From the NCBI GenBank assembly GCA_038562165.1, contig JBCFAO010000010.1:1-64000 (forward strand): a stretch of DNA of 64,000 bases, written 5' to 3'. How positions within the stretch are numbered: the first letter of the stretch is position 1; each line of letters begins with the position of its first letter. Below are positions 52,429-61,399 of this stretch, one piece after another. The position numbers were made by a program, and so were the translations under genes. Below the pieces are notes generated by a model. It ran no database searches, was not told the DNA's origin, and was given only the letters and a program-made list of their open reading frames with translations. This stretch comes from WRMS01 sp038562165 (GTDB taxonomy: Bacteria > Bacillota > Peptococcia > DRI-13 > UBA5745).

Positions 52429-54150
52429 ATAAACAAGCTTCTTTCTGTCAGACGGATCCTTCCTGGCATCCACTTCCCATTGCTGCACCGGCGGCACAAA
52501 AGCATCCGGCGGCTCAATAACAAAGTTCAGCAGCACCGGTTCCTGCAAGGACAGAGCCCACTGAACGGCGCTTTCCACATCCTCATTTTTTGTCACATTC
52601 TTCGCTTTTATACCAAAGCCTTGAGACACCATGACGGTATCAATAGGGCAAAAGTCCACACCGAAATACTGCTGGTCATAATACAGATGCTGAATGGTCT
52701 TGATCCAGCCATAGCTGTTGTTTTGGAAATTGACAAATACGATAGGCAAATTCAAGCGCTTTGCTGTCTCCAGCTCTCCCATAGTCATGGCAAAACTGGC
52801 ATCCCCAAAGAAACTGACTACCCGGGACTGAGGCCTGGCCACCTGGGCGCCGATGGCTGCTCCCATGGCATAGCCTAAAGCGCCGTGAGCCCGGGGAATC
52901 ACCGTATGCTTACCGGTCTGCTTCATTTTGATATAGGAAGCGATATAAGGTGTGGGTGTGCCGGCATCACCGGTGAATATAGCCTGGCCATCCGTAAACT
53001 TCTCAACAGCTCCGAAAACTTTGGCGGCGACTACGTAATCCGAAGTCTTATCATAATCTGCCCCGATGCGGTCCATTTTTTCCTGCCTTTTGGCGGCCCA
53101 AATCTCTTGCCAGGCTGCCGCAGCCTCTTTGTCAATGCCGCAGTCCCTCTTGTTTAGCTTGACTAAAAGATGGCGGATATCGCACATAATGCCATGACTG
53201 ATGGGCGCAATGTTGCCCAAAGTCTGCTCGTTGATGTCCACCTGCAGAATCTTGACACCGGGAGCAAAAATCGATTTGCCTACCGTGGTCACGTTATCCA
53301 GCTTGCAGCCTAAAACGAAGATGAAGTCAGCCTGGCTGATCACTTCATTGGCCTCCAAAGAGCCGCCGTTGGCCCCGATGGTGCCTAAAGCATAATCCTT
53401 CGTCTCTGCCACGCTGCCTTTGCCGTCGATGGAGCTGACTACAGGGATGTTGTATTTCTCCACAAGCTGGGTCAGTTCGTCATACGCCTTGGAAAAATGA
53501 ACGCCGCCGCCGGCCAGCATCACCGGCCGCTTGCTTTGTTTCATCAGCTCAATAGCCCGTTCCACATCCTCGTCGGTAGCATCATTTTGAAAATAGCCCA
53601 GGCGGCCATGGTCGGGATTACCGTATATCTCCTCGGGTTTCCCATCGTATTCTCCCCGCAAAAGATTTTCCGGGAAAGACAGCGCCACGGCGCCGGGAGA
53701 GCCGGAGGTGCTTACCCGGACGGCTTTACGCATCATCTGGGGAATTTTTGATAGCAGGCGCAGCTTTGTATTCCATTTGGTCACCGCCGCAAAAAGGGCT
53801 TCCTGATGGCAATCCGTTAACGCATAGGTCTCATCGCTGGACATGGTAATATCCGAGGCAATACAGAGCAACGGAATATTCGACAGATCAGCCTCGCTGA
53901 CACCAGGCACCACATATAAAGCGCCGCCGCCGCTGGGTACTTCCACTACGCCAATTCGTCCTGTCATCCTGGCATAAGCATCGGCGGCATAAGCCGCATG
54001 GCGCTCGTCCCGGCAAAGAATATGGGTAATCTCCTTTTGCCTCAGCCGCAAAGCATCATGGAAAGCCATAGAAGTATCACCGGGCACACCAAATATATGC
54101 TTTACTCCATGTTGAATCAAAAGCTCTACAATTAAATCTGCGCCTCTCAT
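52426..54150 (-). CDS. Thiamine pyrophosphate-dependent enzyme (acetolactate synthase large-subunit family)
   Basis: Three domains in order: PYR (residues 1-170, with RDERHAAYAADAYARMTGRIGV carrying the activating Glu), central DHS-like (190-330) and PP (370-545). The TPP motif starts GDASFAMTMGE and ends NFQNNSYGW. The family includes acetolactate synthase, sulfoacetaldehyde acetyltransferase and oxalyl-CoA decarboxylase. There is no regulatory subunit gene beside it, so I do not assign IlvB. The ATG at 54150 follows GGAGGT, and six upstream codons are dropped. It is divergent from purC. Confidence 0.85.
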   Translation of the reverse strand: MRGADLIVELLIQHGVKHIFGVPGDTSMAFHDALRLRQKEITHILCRDERHAAYAADAYARMTGRIGVVEVPSGGGALYVVPGVSEADLSNIPLLCIASDITMSSDETYALTDCHQEALFAAVTKWNTKLRLLSKIPQMMRKAVRVSTSGSPGAVALSFPENLLRGEYDGKPEEIYGNPDHGRLGYFQNDATDEDVERAIELMKQSKRPVMLAGGGVHFSKAYDELTQLVEKYNIPVVSSIDGKGSVAETKDYALGTIGANGGSLEANEVISQADFIFVLGCKLDNVTTVGKSIFAPGVKILQVDINEQTLGNIAPISHGIMCDIRHLLVKLNKRDCGIDKEAAAAWQEIWAAKRQEKMDRIGADYDKTSDYVVAAKVFGAVEKFTDGQAIFTGDAGTPTPYIASYIKMKQTGKHTVIPRAHGALGYAMGAAIGAQVARPQSRVVSFFGDASFAMTMGELETAKRLNLPIVFVNFQNNSYGWIKTIQHLYYDQQYFGVDFCPIDTVMVSQGFGIKAKNVTKNEDVESAVQWALSLQEPVLLNFVIEPPDAFVPPVQQWEVDARKDPSDRKKLVY

Positions 54151-54201
54151 TTTGCACCTCCGCATCATTCTTTATGCTGGTTCACCACTATTTAACATTA
54201 T

Positions 54202-54244
54202 AACACCTCAATAGAAAATTTTCGAGTGTAGAAAATTTTCTTCC
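54202..54244. repeat. Promoter-region motif, copy B
   Basis: A near copy of the stretch at 30372: it opens AACACCTCAATAG and holds two exact GAAAATTTTC palindromes, 17 bases apart, with TCTTCCC after the second. It lies between divergent genes for a TPP enzyme and PurC. Confidence 0.6.
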
Positions 54245-54275
54245 CTATGTGTGTCAGGTATACTTTTTTAGAATT

Positions 54276-54304
54276 ATGTCATAAATGGCAACTTAGTGTA
54301 TAAT
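54276..54304 (+). promoter_or_regulatory. Putative purC promoter
   Basis: TATAAT at 54299 is preceded 17 bases upstream by ATGTCA, a weak -35. The gene starts 40 bases on. Confidence 0.5.
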
Positions 54305-54343
54305 TGTTGTATTGAGCATTTTTGTGAGGAAGGATGATCTCAG

Positions 54344-55021
54344 ATGAAACTGACCTATACAGGAAAAACCAAAGACGTTTATGCACTGGAAGACGGCAAT
54401 TATCTGCTCCAATTTAAAGATGATGTAACCGGGGAAAATGGTGTATTTGATCCCGGCGCCAATACCGTAGGCTTGTCCATTGCCGGCGCCGGCCAGGCCG
54501 GTCTCCGTATGACTGCTTATTTTATGAATCTGATCAATGCCCAGGGTATTAAGACTCACTTTATTGCCGCCGATTTGGAAAAAGCTACGATGACAGTGCT
54601 TCCTGCCACTATATTTGGCAAAGGACTGGAGGTCATCTGCCGTTTTCGGGCGGTGGGCAGCTTTATTAAGCGTTATGGCGATTACATCGAATCCGGCGCT
54701 GTTCTTCCCGATTATGTGGAGATGACGCTGAAAGACGATGGCCGGGGTGACCCTCTGATCAATCAAGAGGCCTTGGCTGCTCTCAATATCCTCAGCCCTG
54801 CCGAATATGACGAAATTGCGGCTATGACCAAAAAAATTGCCCGCATCATCAAGGATGAGCTGGCCAGACTGGATATGGAGCTTTACGACATCAAGCTGGA
54901 ATTCGGCCGGGTCAATGGCCAGGTTTGCTTGATTGATGAGATTTCCGGCGGCAACATGCGGGTTTTCCAGGAAGGCAAGGCACTGGATCCCTTAACCCTC
55001 TCGGCAAAAGTTATCGGATAA
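54344..55021 (+). CDS. purC: Phosphoribosylaminoimidazole-succinocarboxamide synthase
   Basis: The SAICAR synthetase of purine synthesis, joining aspartate to CAIR with ATP. It opens TYTGKTKDVYALEDGNYLLQ; FKDDVTGENGVFDPGAN and VRAVGSF-like FRAVGSFIKRYG are the substrate regions. The C-terminal LIDEISGGNMRVF is conserved. The length (225) is slightly short but complete. It is alone rather than in a pur operon, although a pur box is not seen. Confidence 0.94.
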   Translation: MKLTYTGKTKDVYALEDGNYLLQFKDDVTGENGVFDPGANTVGLSIAGAGQAGLRMTAYFMNLINAQGIKTHFIAADLEKATMTVLPATIFGKGLEVICRFRAVGSFIKRYGDYIESGAVLPDYVEMTLKDDGRGDPLINQEALAALNILSPAEYDEIAAMTKKIARIIKDELARLDMELYDIKLEFGRVNGQVCLIDEISGGNMRVFQEGKALDPLTLSAKVIG

Positions 55022-55061
55022 TAAAAAAGATCAGGGCCGTTGCATTAACCGCAACGAAAAA

Positions 55062-55112
55062 AAGCACAAAAAAAGATGGTAACCGGCGTATGAAGCCGTC
55101 TTTTTTTGTGCC
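55062..55112 (+). terminator. Terminator after purC
   Basis: GCACAAAAAAAGATGG pairs with CCGTCTTTTTTTGTGC with one mismatch. The T-run is in the 3' arm. An A-rich 5' arm makes it work in the other direction too. Confidence 0.8.
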
Positions 55113-55125
55113 GGATTAGGGCCAA

Positions 55126-55172
55126 AGGGCGCATCGCCCAACGTTTACAATTAACGTTTTGCGACACGCCCT
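55126..55172 (-). terminator. Hairpin after uppP
   Basis: AGGGCG pairs with CGCCCT, and inside it AACGTT occurs twice around a short loop. It lies 13 bases past the uppP stop. There is no clear T-run. Confidence 0.45.
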
Positions 55173-55184
55173 GATCTTACTTTT

Positions 55185-56018
55185 TTAAAAACCCTGATTC
55201 AGCACATTGCCCGTTAGCTGAAAATAGAGAAGTACAATAATACCCAAAACAATCCGGTAATAGCCGAAAGCCTTAAAGTCATGGCGGCGGATATAAGACA
55301 GCAGGAATTTAATGGCCACCAGAGATACCAAGAAAGCCACCAGGCTGCCGGTCAGCAGCACCATCCATTCCAAAAAGCCAAAACTTAAACCCGTTTTAAC
55401 AAGTTTCAGCAGGCTGGCGCCGGCCATGGCAGGCAGGGCCAAAAAGAAGGAAAACTCCGAGGCCACCGTGCGGCTGCAACCTAAAAAGACAGCCCCCAGT
55501 ATGGTGGCGCCGGACCGGGAGGTGCCGGGCACTAAGGCCAGCACTTGAAACATACCGATAAGCAAGGCCGTCCGGTAGCCCAGCTCATCCATAGTGGTGA
55601 TGGTGGGACGCCGCCGGCCCCGTTCCAGGATCAGAAACAAGATGCCATAGATAATCAAAGCCAAAGCTACTACCCGGCTATTATACAAATAGGTATTAAT
55701 TTGCTCTTCAAACAATATCCCGGTTATTCCTAAAGGAATGACCCCCACCAGAATTCTGAACCAGAGGGACCAGGTTTCCCGTTTTTCCCGGGGGCTCTTT
55801 TGGCTGCCGAAAGGCCAAAGCCTCTGAAAATACAAAACTACCACTGCCAAGATGGACCCCAACTGGATTACCACCAGGAAAGTGTCAAGAAAAGTTTTGC
55901 TGAAATTAAGGGTCAAAAATTCATCCAGCAGAATCATATGGCCGGTGCTGCTGATAGGCAGCCATTCCGTAATACCCTGGACAATACCAAATATGATGGA
56001 TTTCAATATTTCAATCAA
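55185..56018 (-). CDS. uppP: Undecaprenyl-diphosphatase
   Basis: A BacA-type enzyme that turns undecaprenyl diphosphate into the monophosphate lipid carrier for cell-wall synthesis. It has GITEWLPISSTGHMIL (catalytic Glu and Ser region, about residues 16-30) and PGTSRSGATI (the arginine-containing motif), in a protein with about eight membrane helices. Length (277) is standard. The family gives low-level bacitracin resistance. About 500 bases without a gene lie upstream. Confidence 0.95.
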   Translation of the reverse strand: MIEILKSIIFGIVQGITEWLPISSTGHMILLDEFLTLNFSKTFLDTFLVVIQLGSILAVVVLYFQRLWPFGSQKSPREKRETWSLWFRILVGVIPLGITGILFEEQINTYLYNSRVVALALIIYGILFLILERGRRRPTITTMDELGYRTALLIGMFQVLALVPGTSRSGATILGAVFLGCSRTVASEFSFFLALPAMAGASLLKLVKTGLSFGFLEWMVLLTGSLVAFLVSLVAIKFLLSYIRRHDFKAFGYYRIVLGIIVLLYFQLTGNVLNQGF

Positions 56019-56100
56019 GGGTTCATCCTCCTTGCCGCAATGTCATGATTTATGTGTCAAAGGGTGGTGGGTCCTAGTGTCTTCGCCAGGTAATGCAGAT

Positions 56101-56323
56101 TGTACAAAAATTTCGTTTGTGTTCAATTAACCGAGGCTAGCTGAGCAAAAATTGCGTTTGTATGTAAAATGCAAGACTAATACCTATACATAATCGAAAA
56201 AATTGCACCGATATGGGCTGAAATCGCCTAAAATTGCCCCTAATCAACCCTGCAAATCACGTACAAACGAAAAAACTGTACAGTCGTCGGCGAGAATCAG
56301 CACACAAACGAAAAAATTGAACA
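56101..56323. repeat. Convergent 41-bp-period repeat element, copy R3 (diverged)
   Basis: Forward units of 20 bases at 56101 and 56142 and reverse units at 56263 and 56304, each pair exactly 41 apart. The consensus is close to TGTACAATTTTTTCGTTTGT. The unit at 56142 (TGAGCAAAAATTGCGTTTGT) is intermediate between this and the R1/R2 unit, which links the families. The centre is 101 bases and holds a degenerate reverse unit near 56190. It lies in the gene-free stretch 56019-56516. Confidence 0.8.
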
Positions 56324-56398
56324 GAACCACAGGGGTTGCCGGTTTCCTTTGTCGTAATTATACTCGACCGGGCTTGCTTCTATGCCAGTCCCCTACAC

Positions 56399-56530
56399 CT
56401 GGACCAGCACCGGCGCACAAGTCTACATATCCTGGAAAGCGTCTGAACCAGCACCGGCGCACAAGTCTACATATCCTGTGCCGCCCATGCGTCTGGATCA
56501 GCACCGGTGCACTAGTCTACAATTCCTGTG
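56399..56530. repeat. Three tandem repeats at the 3' end of the ybaK-like gene
   Basis: Copies begin at 56399, 56443 and 56493, about 36 similar bases each at a 44-50 base period. Shared parts are CAGCACCGGCGCAC and AAGTCTACATATCCTG. The third copy runs into the stop of the ybaK-like gene, whose tail APAQAPAQAQEL is itself low complexity. Minus-strand reading of the copies repeats the gene's stop-codon context (CAG-GAT-ATG-TAG). Confidence 0.8.
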
Positions 56531-57026
56531 CCTGTGCCGGTGCCTGTGCCGGCGCCTCCCAGCCATTGCATACGTCTACCCAGTCCAGAGCGCCGGCAGT
56601 CTGCCATAGCTGGTCCAAATCCAGCTCGATGGCGGAATTGCTGCTGCCGCAAGCGGGATAAACCGTCTGAAAACGCTTTAAGGAAACATCCAGATATACT
56701 CTTGTCCGGGGTAAAAGAGCAAAAGGGCATACGCCCCCTACGCCATGGCCCGTTAAATCCAGCACCCGGTCTGCCGAAAGCATATTGGGCTTTTTGCCGA
56801 AGGCCTGCTTATACTTGCTGCTGTTGATTCTGGCGTCGCCGGCAGCCACTACCATCAGACAATTGTCTTGATCGGCAAAGGTCAGGCTTTTGGCTATGCG
56901 GGCGGGAATTACATTTAAAGCTTGGGCGGCCAGCTCCACGGTGGCGCTGGATACGGCAAACTCTTGCACCTTATGGGTTAACCCCCACTGACTCAGGTGC
57001 TTTTTAACTTTTTCGATTGAACTCAT
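56517..57026 (-). CDS. YbaK/EbsC family aminoacyl-tRNA deacylase
   Basis: A 169-residue YbaK-domain protein. It has AKSLTFADQDNCLMVVAAGDARINSSKYK, containing the conserved lysine, and LTGHGVGGVCPFALLP, the substrate-site loop. The family removes misacylated residues such as Cys from tRNA-Pro. The end deviates from the family with an Ala/Pro/Gln repeat of about 12 residues that merges with the tandem repeat at its 3' end. The start overlaps the dxr stop by four bases. Confidence 0.9.
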   Translation of the reverse strand: MSSIEKVKKHLSQWGLTHKVQEFAVSSATVELAAQALNVIPARIAKSLTFADQDNCLMVVAAGDARINSSKYKQAFGKKPNMLSADRVLDLTGHGVGGVCPFALLPRTRVYLDVSLKRFQTVYPACGSSNSAIELDLDQLWQTAGALDWVDVCNGWEAPAQAPAQAQEL

Positions 57027-58228
57027 TTCCAGGAGACTCCATTCATTCCTTCTTCACAGGCCCCCAGCAAATCGGCTAATTTAGGCTTGGCCACCACTTG
57101 ATGGGCTTCCATAGCCTGGCTGATTTTCCGGGGGATATCGAGAAAGCTGATTCTTCCCGCCAAGAAGGCTTCCACGGCCCGTTCATTGGCGCCGTTGAGC
57201 ACCGCCGGCATAGTGCCGCCGATTTTGAGGGCTTCATAAGCCAGCTTCAGGCAGGGAAACAACTGATGATCCGGTTCTTCAAAGGTCAATTCTTTAGCCT
57301 GCATAAAATTTAAATAATTGCTGCAGCCTTTAAGCCGCCGGGGCCAGGTTAAAGCTACCTGTATAGGCTGGCGCATATCCGGCTGGCCCATTTGCGCCAA
57401 TATAGGACCGTCGATAAATTCCACCATGGAATGAATGATGCTTTGGGGATGAACCACTACCTGGATTCTGGCCAGAGGCACTTGAAAAAGCCAATGGGCC
57501 TCAATAACTTCCAAGCCTTTATTCATCAAGGTTGCGCTGTCGATGGTAACTTTTTTGCCCATGGTCCAGGTAGGATGCATCAGCGCTTCTTTAGGCCCTA
57601 TGGCAGCTAATTGCTTTTCGGTAAAGCCCCGGAAAGGGCCGCCGGAAGCTGTCAAAATCAGCCTTCTTACTGTGCCGCAAGTCTGCCTGGCCGTTTCTGC
57701 CGCCGCCCCTCTTGATGTGCCCGCCGCCGTAACGCTGCGTCCCCCAAGACATTGAAAAATAGCGGAGTGCTCGCTGTCCACCGGTATGATGGAAGCGCCG
57801 TGGGCTTCGGCCATGGCACAAACCAATTGTCCCCCTACCACCAAGGATTCCTTGTTTGACAGGGCTATCCGCTTGCCGGCTTTCGCCGCCGCCAGTACCG
57901 GTTCTAATCCAGCCACACCGCTGATGGCAGCCACAACCGTGCCGGCAGAGCCCATGGTAGCCGCCAGCTTATAGCCTTCCATGCCGTACATGATTTCCGG
58001 CATCCAGCTCCCCTCTTCTTGCAGCAGCTTTTTTAATTCCATGGCCTTTTGGGCTGTGGCTGTCACTGCCAGCCGCGGCTCAAACTCTGAAACCTGACGA
58101 GCCAGCAGCACCATATTATTATGGCCTGTCAGAGCTTCTACTGCCAGCCCCAAATGCCTGGCAACCTGCAAAGTTTGCGTGCCAATGCTGCCGGTAGACC
58201 CTAAGACAGCTACACCTTGCTTTGCCAT
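57023..58228 (-). CDS. dxr: 1-deoxy-D-xylulose 5-phosphate reductoisomerase
   Basis: Makes 2-C-methyl-D-erythritol 4-phosphate in the MEP isoprenoid route. The NADPH loop GSTGSIGTQTL is at residues 10-20. SNKESLVVGG, DSEHSAIFQCL and SGGPFRG line the active site, and MGKKVTIDSATLMNKGLE follows. An insert of about 20 residues rich in Ala, Thr and Arg sits after IFQCLGG, slightly longer than usual. Length (401) is otherwise normal. It is coupled to the YbaK gene. Confidence 0.96.
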   Translation of the reverse strand: MAKQGVAVLGSTGSIGTQTLQVARHLGLAVEALTGHNNMVLLARQVSEFEPRLAVTATAQKAMELKKLLQEEGSWMPEIMYGMEGYKLAATMGSAGTVVAAISGVAGLEPVLAAAKAGKRIALSNKESLVVGGQLVCAMAEAHGASIIPVDSEHSAIFQCLGGRSVTAAGTSRGAAAETARQTCGTVRRLILTASGGPFRGFTEKQLAAIGPKEALMHPTWTMGKKVTIDSATLMNKGLEVIEAHWLFQVPLARIQVVVHPQSIIHSMVEFIDGPILAQMGQPDMRQPIQVALTWPRRLKGCSNYLNFMQAKELTFEEPDHQLFPCLKLAYEALKIGGTMPAVLNGANERAVEAFLAGRISFLDIPRKISQAMEAHQVVAKPKLADLLGACEEGMNGVSWK

Positions 58229-58267
58229 AATCTCCTCCTCTTCCGATTCCTTCCGTCTCTATCTGCT

Positions 58268-59653
58268 TTAAATCCCTTCCGTCAGGTCGTGAATCCATTT
58301 GCCGCTTTTCAGCCGCCACATAGCCATCAGGAATTTGATCAATTCTTCAATAGTAATTAAGGCTACTACTTGTTCTACCGGCAACCGCCAATAAACGGAC
58401 CCCAAAAAAGCCAGAGGAACGCCTACAAGCCACATGGTAGATAAATCCATAGCCAGACAGGCCTTGGCGTCGCCGCCTCCCCGAAAAATACCCACAATCA
58501 AAACCAGATTGATTTGGCGGATGCAATAAGTCAGGCCAAATATCTTTAAAATCAGCCCCGCAGAACGGATAGCCCCTTCCGATATACGAAAGAAGGATAA
58601 TACCCAGGAACCGCTCAGCAAAATCAGGATACCCAGGAAAAGCCCCAGCAAACCCGTAAGAACTGTAAAGCGATTAGCGTAAAACCTGACTTTTTCTTTA
58701 TCGCCGGAACCAATTTGATGACCGATCATCACCAAGGAAGCACTGGCTATACTGAAGCAAAGCACCATGAAAAAGTTTTGAATCGTATTGGTAATATTGG
58801 TGGCCGCCAAGGCCGCCGTACCGATTCTGCCGTAGGCCGCCGTATAGAAAACCGCCCCCAGGCCCCATAGTCCTTCGTTCATTACCACAGGCAAAACCAC
58901 GTTATATACGGTGCGCATATAAGACCAATCAAAATTTAAATAATCCCGGAGACTTCCCCGCAAAGGCTGCCTCGGCTTTAAGCTGATCAACAGCATTAAA
59001 AAGCATTCCAAAAATCTGGCCAATACCGTAGCAATGGCGGCTCCTCTTACGCCCAAGGCCGGCAAGCCCAGCTTGCCAAAAATAAGCAGATAATTAAAAA
59101 CCGTATTCGTTAAAATAGCCAGAAAGCTGATGAACATGGGTACGGCTGCATTATTTATACTTCTTTGGGCATGGGAGAAAACAAAGGTAATGGCCGTAGG
59201 GATATAACTGATACAAACAATCCAAAGATACTCTCTGCCTAAATACAACACTGTCTCAGCATCACTGAACAAGCCCATGATCGGGATTGGAAAAAAGACC
59301 GCCAGAGCCGTGAAGAGGGCGCCGGACAAAATCAGGCTGATCAAGCCCACTCCTATCGTGCGGAAGATATCCCGCCGGTTGCCGCTGCCCCAATACTGGG
59401 AAATAAAGATGCTAACACCGGAAGAGACGCCGTAAATCACCATATTGAATAAGAAAAAAAATTGATTGGCAACACCTACTGCCGCTACTTCATTTTCTCC
59501 TACCGCACCGATCATCACTGTGTCGATCATATTCAGAGAGGATATTAAAAAATTTTGAATCATTATGGGCAATGCCAGCGTAACTAAACTTCGGTAAAAG
59601 GCTTTGTCACCAAATAGCCCTCTTTCGCCCAACAGAGCTGCTGTCTTATTCAT
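58268..59653 (-). CDS. MATE family efflux transporter
   Basis: Twelve membrane helices in two MatE repeats (about residues 15-175 and 235-400). It opens LVTLALPIMIQNFLISSLNMIDTVMIG, with the GVANQFFFLFNMVIYGVSSGVSIFISQYWG region typical of the family. Probably a cation-coupled exporter of drugs or metabolites. It lies downstream of rpe behind a terminator and upstream of dxr by 39 bases, so it may share a transcript with dxr and ybaK. Confidence 0.93.
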   Translation of the reverse strand: MNKTAALLGERGLFGDKAFYRSLVTLALPIMIQNFLISSLNMIDTVMIGAVGENEVAAVGVANQFFFLFNMVIYGVSSGVSIFISQYWGSGNRRDIFRTIGVGLISLILSGALFTALAVFFPIPIMGLFSDAETVLYLGREYLWIVCISYIPTAITFVFSHAQRSINNAAVPMFISFLAILTNTVFNYLLIFGKLGLPALGVRGAAIATVLARFLECFLMLLISLKPRQPLRGSLRDYLNFDWSYMRTVYNVVLPVVMNEGLWGLGAVFYTAAYGRIGTAALAATNITNTIQNFFMVLCFSIASASLVMIGHQIGSGDKEKVRFYANRFTVLTGLLGLFLGILILLSGSWVLSFFRISEGAIRSAGLILKIFGLTYCIRQINLVLIVGIFRGGGDAKACLAMDLSTMWLVGVPLAFLGSVYWRLPVEQVVALITIEELIKFLMAMWRLKSGKWIHDLTEGI

Positions 59654-59667
59654 AATTCCTTTCAGAA

Positions 59668-59702
59668 GAAAAACAGGCTTTTGATCAGAAGCCTGCTTTT
59701 TT
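59668..59702 (-). terminator. Terminator after rpe
   Basis: AAAAGCAGGCTT pairs with AAGCCTGTTTTT on the minus strand, with a short loop, followed by CTTCTG. A TTTTTT run on the plus strand makes it symmetrical. Confidence 0.75.
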
Positions 59703-60369
59703 AACCTTCAAAAGCTGAAATCAACCGCTGAAAAGCTTTGATATTGTCTCTGGTCTTTCCCGGCTGAAATAAGGCGGACCCAATGACCAGGTTTTCTACA
59801 CCGGCAGCCAGAAATTCGCCGATGTTTTGCTGATTGACGCCGCCGTCGGCCTGTATCTGAAAATCCAGGCCTTCTTCTTGCTTTTTGGCCTTTAACCATC
59901 TGACCTTTTTTAACACAGGCAAAATAGCTTTTTGGCCGCCAAAGCCGGGGTTTACCGTCATGACCAGAACCCGATCCAAAAAGGGCAGCACCGGCTCCAG
60001 TAACTCTACAGGCGTAGCAGGATTGATGGCAACACCGGCCTTCACTCCCAGCTCTCTGATCATCTCCAAAGTGCGGTGCAAATGAAGACAAGCCTCACTG
60101 TGGACGGTGATACTGTCCACCTTAGCGGCCACGAAAGCGGGAATCAGCCGCTCCGGCTCAACCACCATCAGATGAGCATCAAATTCGATATCGGTATATT
60201 TTCTCAGCATGGCCACCGGCCCGGGGCCAAAGGTCAGGTTGGGCACAAAACGGCCGTCCATAATGTCCAAATGCAGACAGACAATGCCTTCATCTGCCAC
60301 TTCCCTAATCTCCTGCCCCCAAAACCCGGCATCGGCTGCCAAAAGAGATGGCGCAATAATTGTTTCCAT
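59701..60369 (-). CDS. rpe: Ribulose-phosphate 3-epimerase
   Basis: A TIM-barrel enzyme of the pentose phosphate route. It opens IIAPSLLAAD, has the metal-binding HLDIMDGRFVPNLTFGP and DAHLMVVEPE, then MTVNPGFGGQ, and closes with QADGGVNQQNI. Length (222) is standard. In many Firmicutes rpe follows rsgA and prkC; here its neighbours are a small acidic protein and a MATE gene. Confidence 0.96.
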   Translation of the reverse strand: METIIAPSLLAADAGFWGQEIREVADEGIVCLHLDIMDGRFVPNLTFGPGPVAMLRKYTDIEFDAHLMVVEPERLIPAFVAAKVDSITVHSEACLHLHRTLEMIRELGVKAGVAINPATPVELLEPVLPFLDRVLVMTVNPGFGGQKAILPVLKKVRWLKAKKQEEGLDFQIQADGGVNQQNIGEFLAAGVENLVIGSALFQPGKTRDNIKAFQRLISAFEG

Positions 60370-60430
60370 TCTTATATCCTTTAAGGAGTATTGATGCCGT
60401 TTCCTAAGAAGCGGCGAACCAGCCCCACAA

Positions 60431-60784
60431 TCAGGGTGTGTTAATGCCGTTTCTTTTGATGTAATCGCCGTTTCTCTTCCGCTTGATCACCATATGGTTG
60501 GCCAGATGCTCCATCACGACTTCCATGGCCATCAGGCTCTTTAAACCGGCATGGTACATCACGTGGCCTTTATCCTTGAAATAGCTGCCCTGCTCATCCA
60601 AAGTCTTTATTACTTCATCGGCGCGACTATCCACGAAGGCTTTAATAAATGCTTCGGCTTTTTCCGTGTTTTCGCATTCTCCATCAAGATAACCGGCATC
60701 CTTCAATTCTTCAATACGCTTGTCCGACAGACCGTCAAATACTGTCAGATCTAAAAAAAGCTGTTCGTTTTCCACTATCACCAT
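60431..60784 (-). CDS. Small protein of unknown function
   Basis: A 117-residue soluble protein that I do not recognise. The N-terminal half is acidic (LFLDLTVFDGLSDKRIEELKD), and the rest is helical, ending KRKRNGDYIKRNG. No membrane segment or cysteine cluster typical of a metal site is present. The ATG at 60784 lies behind GAGAGGAGAGG; a TTG ten codons upstream is an unlikely start. It sits between the Gx-transporter and rpe genes on the same strand. A partial copy of its 3' tail sequence (AAACGGCAT) recurs near the rpe start. Confidence 0.6.
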   Translation of the reverse strand: MVIVENEQLFLDLTVFDGLSDKRIEELKDAGYLDGECENTEKAEAFIKAFVDSRADEVIKTLDEQGSYFKDKGHVMYHAGLKSLMAMEVVMEHLANHMVIKRKRNGDYIKRNGINTP

Positions 60785-60841
60785 GGGCAACCTCTCCTCT
60801 CGTCCTCTCCTCAACCGGAGTCTTTAGCATTATGCTATTGT

Positions 60842-61399
60842 TTATATTGTACCATTTATTCCCGAGTTACTCAATGCCTGAATCACCGACTTTGCGGAAA
60901 ACCCTGTAAATAACCCTACGGGAACAGCGGAAAGAAAAAGCCAGGGCAAATAGTAAAAAACCCCGGTATTGCTTAATAAAAGGGCCACCATCAGCAATTG
61001 GCCGCCATGATGAGCAGCCGCTCCCGCCAGGCTGACCCCTACAATAGAAACAGATTTTCTTCCGGTAAATATTGCCATAACAAAAAAGCTTATTAAACCG
61101 CCGCCCCAGCTGATCCAAAAAGCCGGAGTCAGAAAAGTACCCAGCACCAATCCGGCTAAGAGCAACCGCAACACCACCACCAGGAAAACCTGCCTTCTTG
61201 GGAAAAAGCCGAAAGCCGTCAGGGTGATAATATTAGCCAGACCAAGCTTAACCCCCGGCAAAGGGATAAAAGGCGGAATCGCCGCTTCCACTGCCGAGAG
61301 GGCCAGGCTCATGGCTACCAAAAGGGAGAGAAACAGAATATCCCTTACCGATAGGCTTTGCTTGCCAGCAAGGGCTTGCTTTTTATTTGAGGACGCCAT
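60842..61399 (-). CDS. Gx transporter family membrane protein
   Basis: A 185-residue protein with five or six helices and the conserved start SVRDILFLSLLVAMSLALSAVE, then PLPGVKLGLANIITL. It belongs to the Gx_transp family (pfam07456), once linked to heptaprenyl diphosphate synthase component I and related in layout to ECF-type substrate-binding membrane proteins. The substrate is unknown. It overlaps the NusG-II gene by 17 bases and lies at the end of the rnf/apbE group, a frequent order in Clostridia. Confidence 0.9.
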   Translation of the reverse strand: MASSNKKQALAGKQSLSVRDILFLSLLVAMSLALSAVEAAIPPFIPLPGVKLGLANIITLTAFGFFPRRQVFLVVVLRLLLAGLVLGTFLTPAFWISWGGGLISFFVMAIFTGRKSVSIVGVSLAGAAAHHGGQLLMVALLLSNTGVFYYLPWLFLSAVPVGLFTGFSAKSVIQALSNSGINGTI

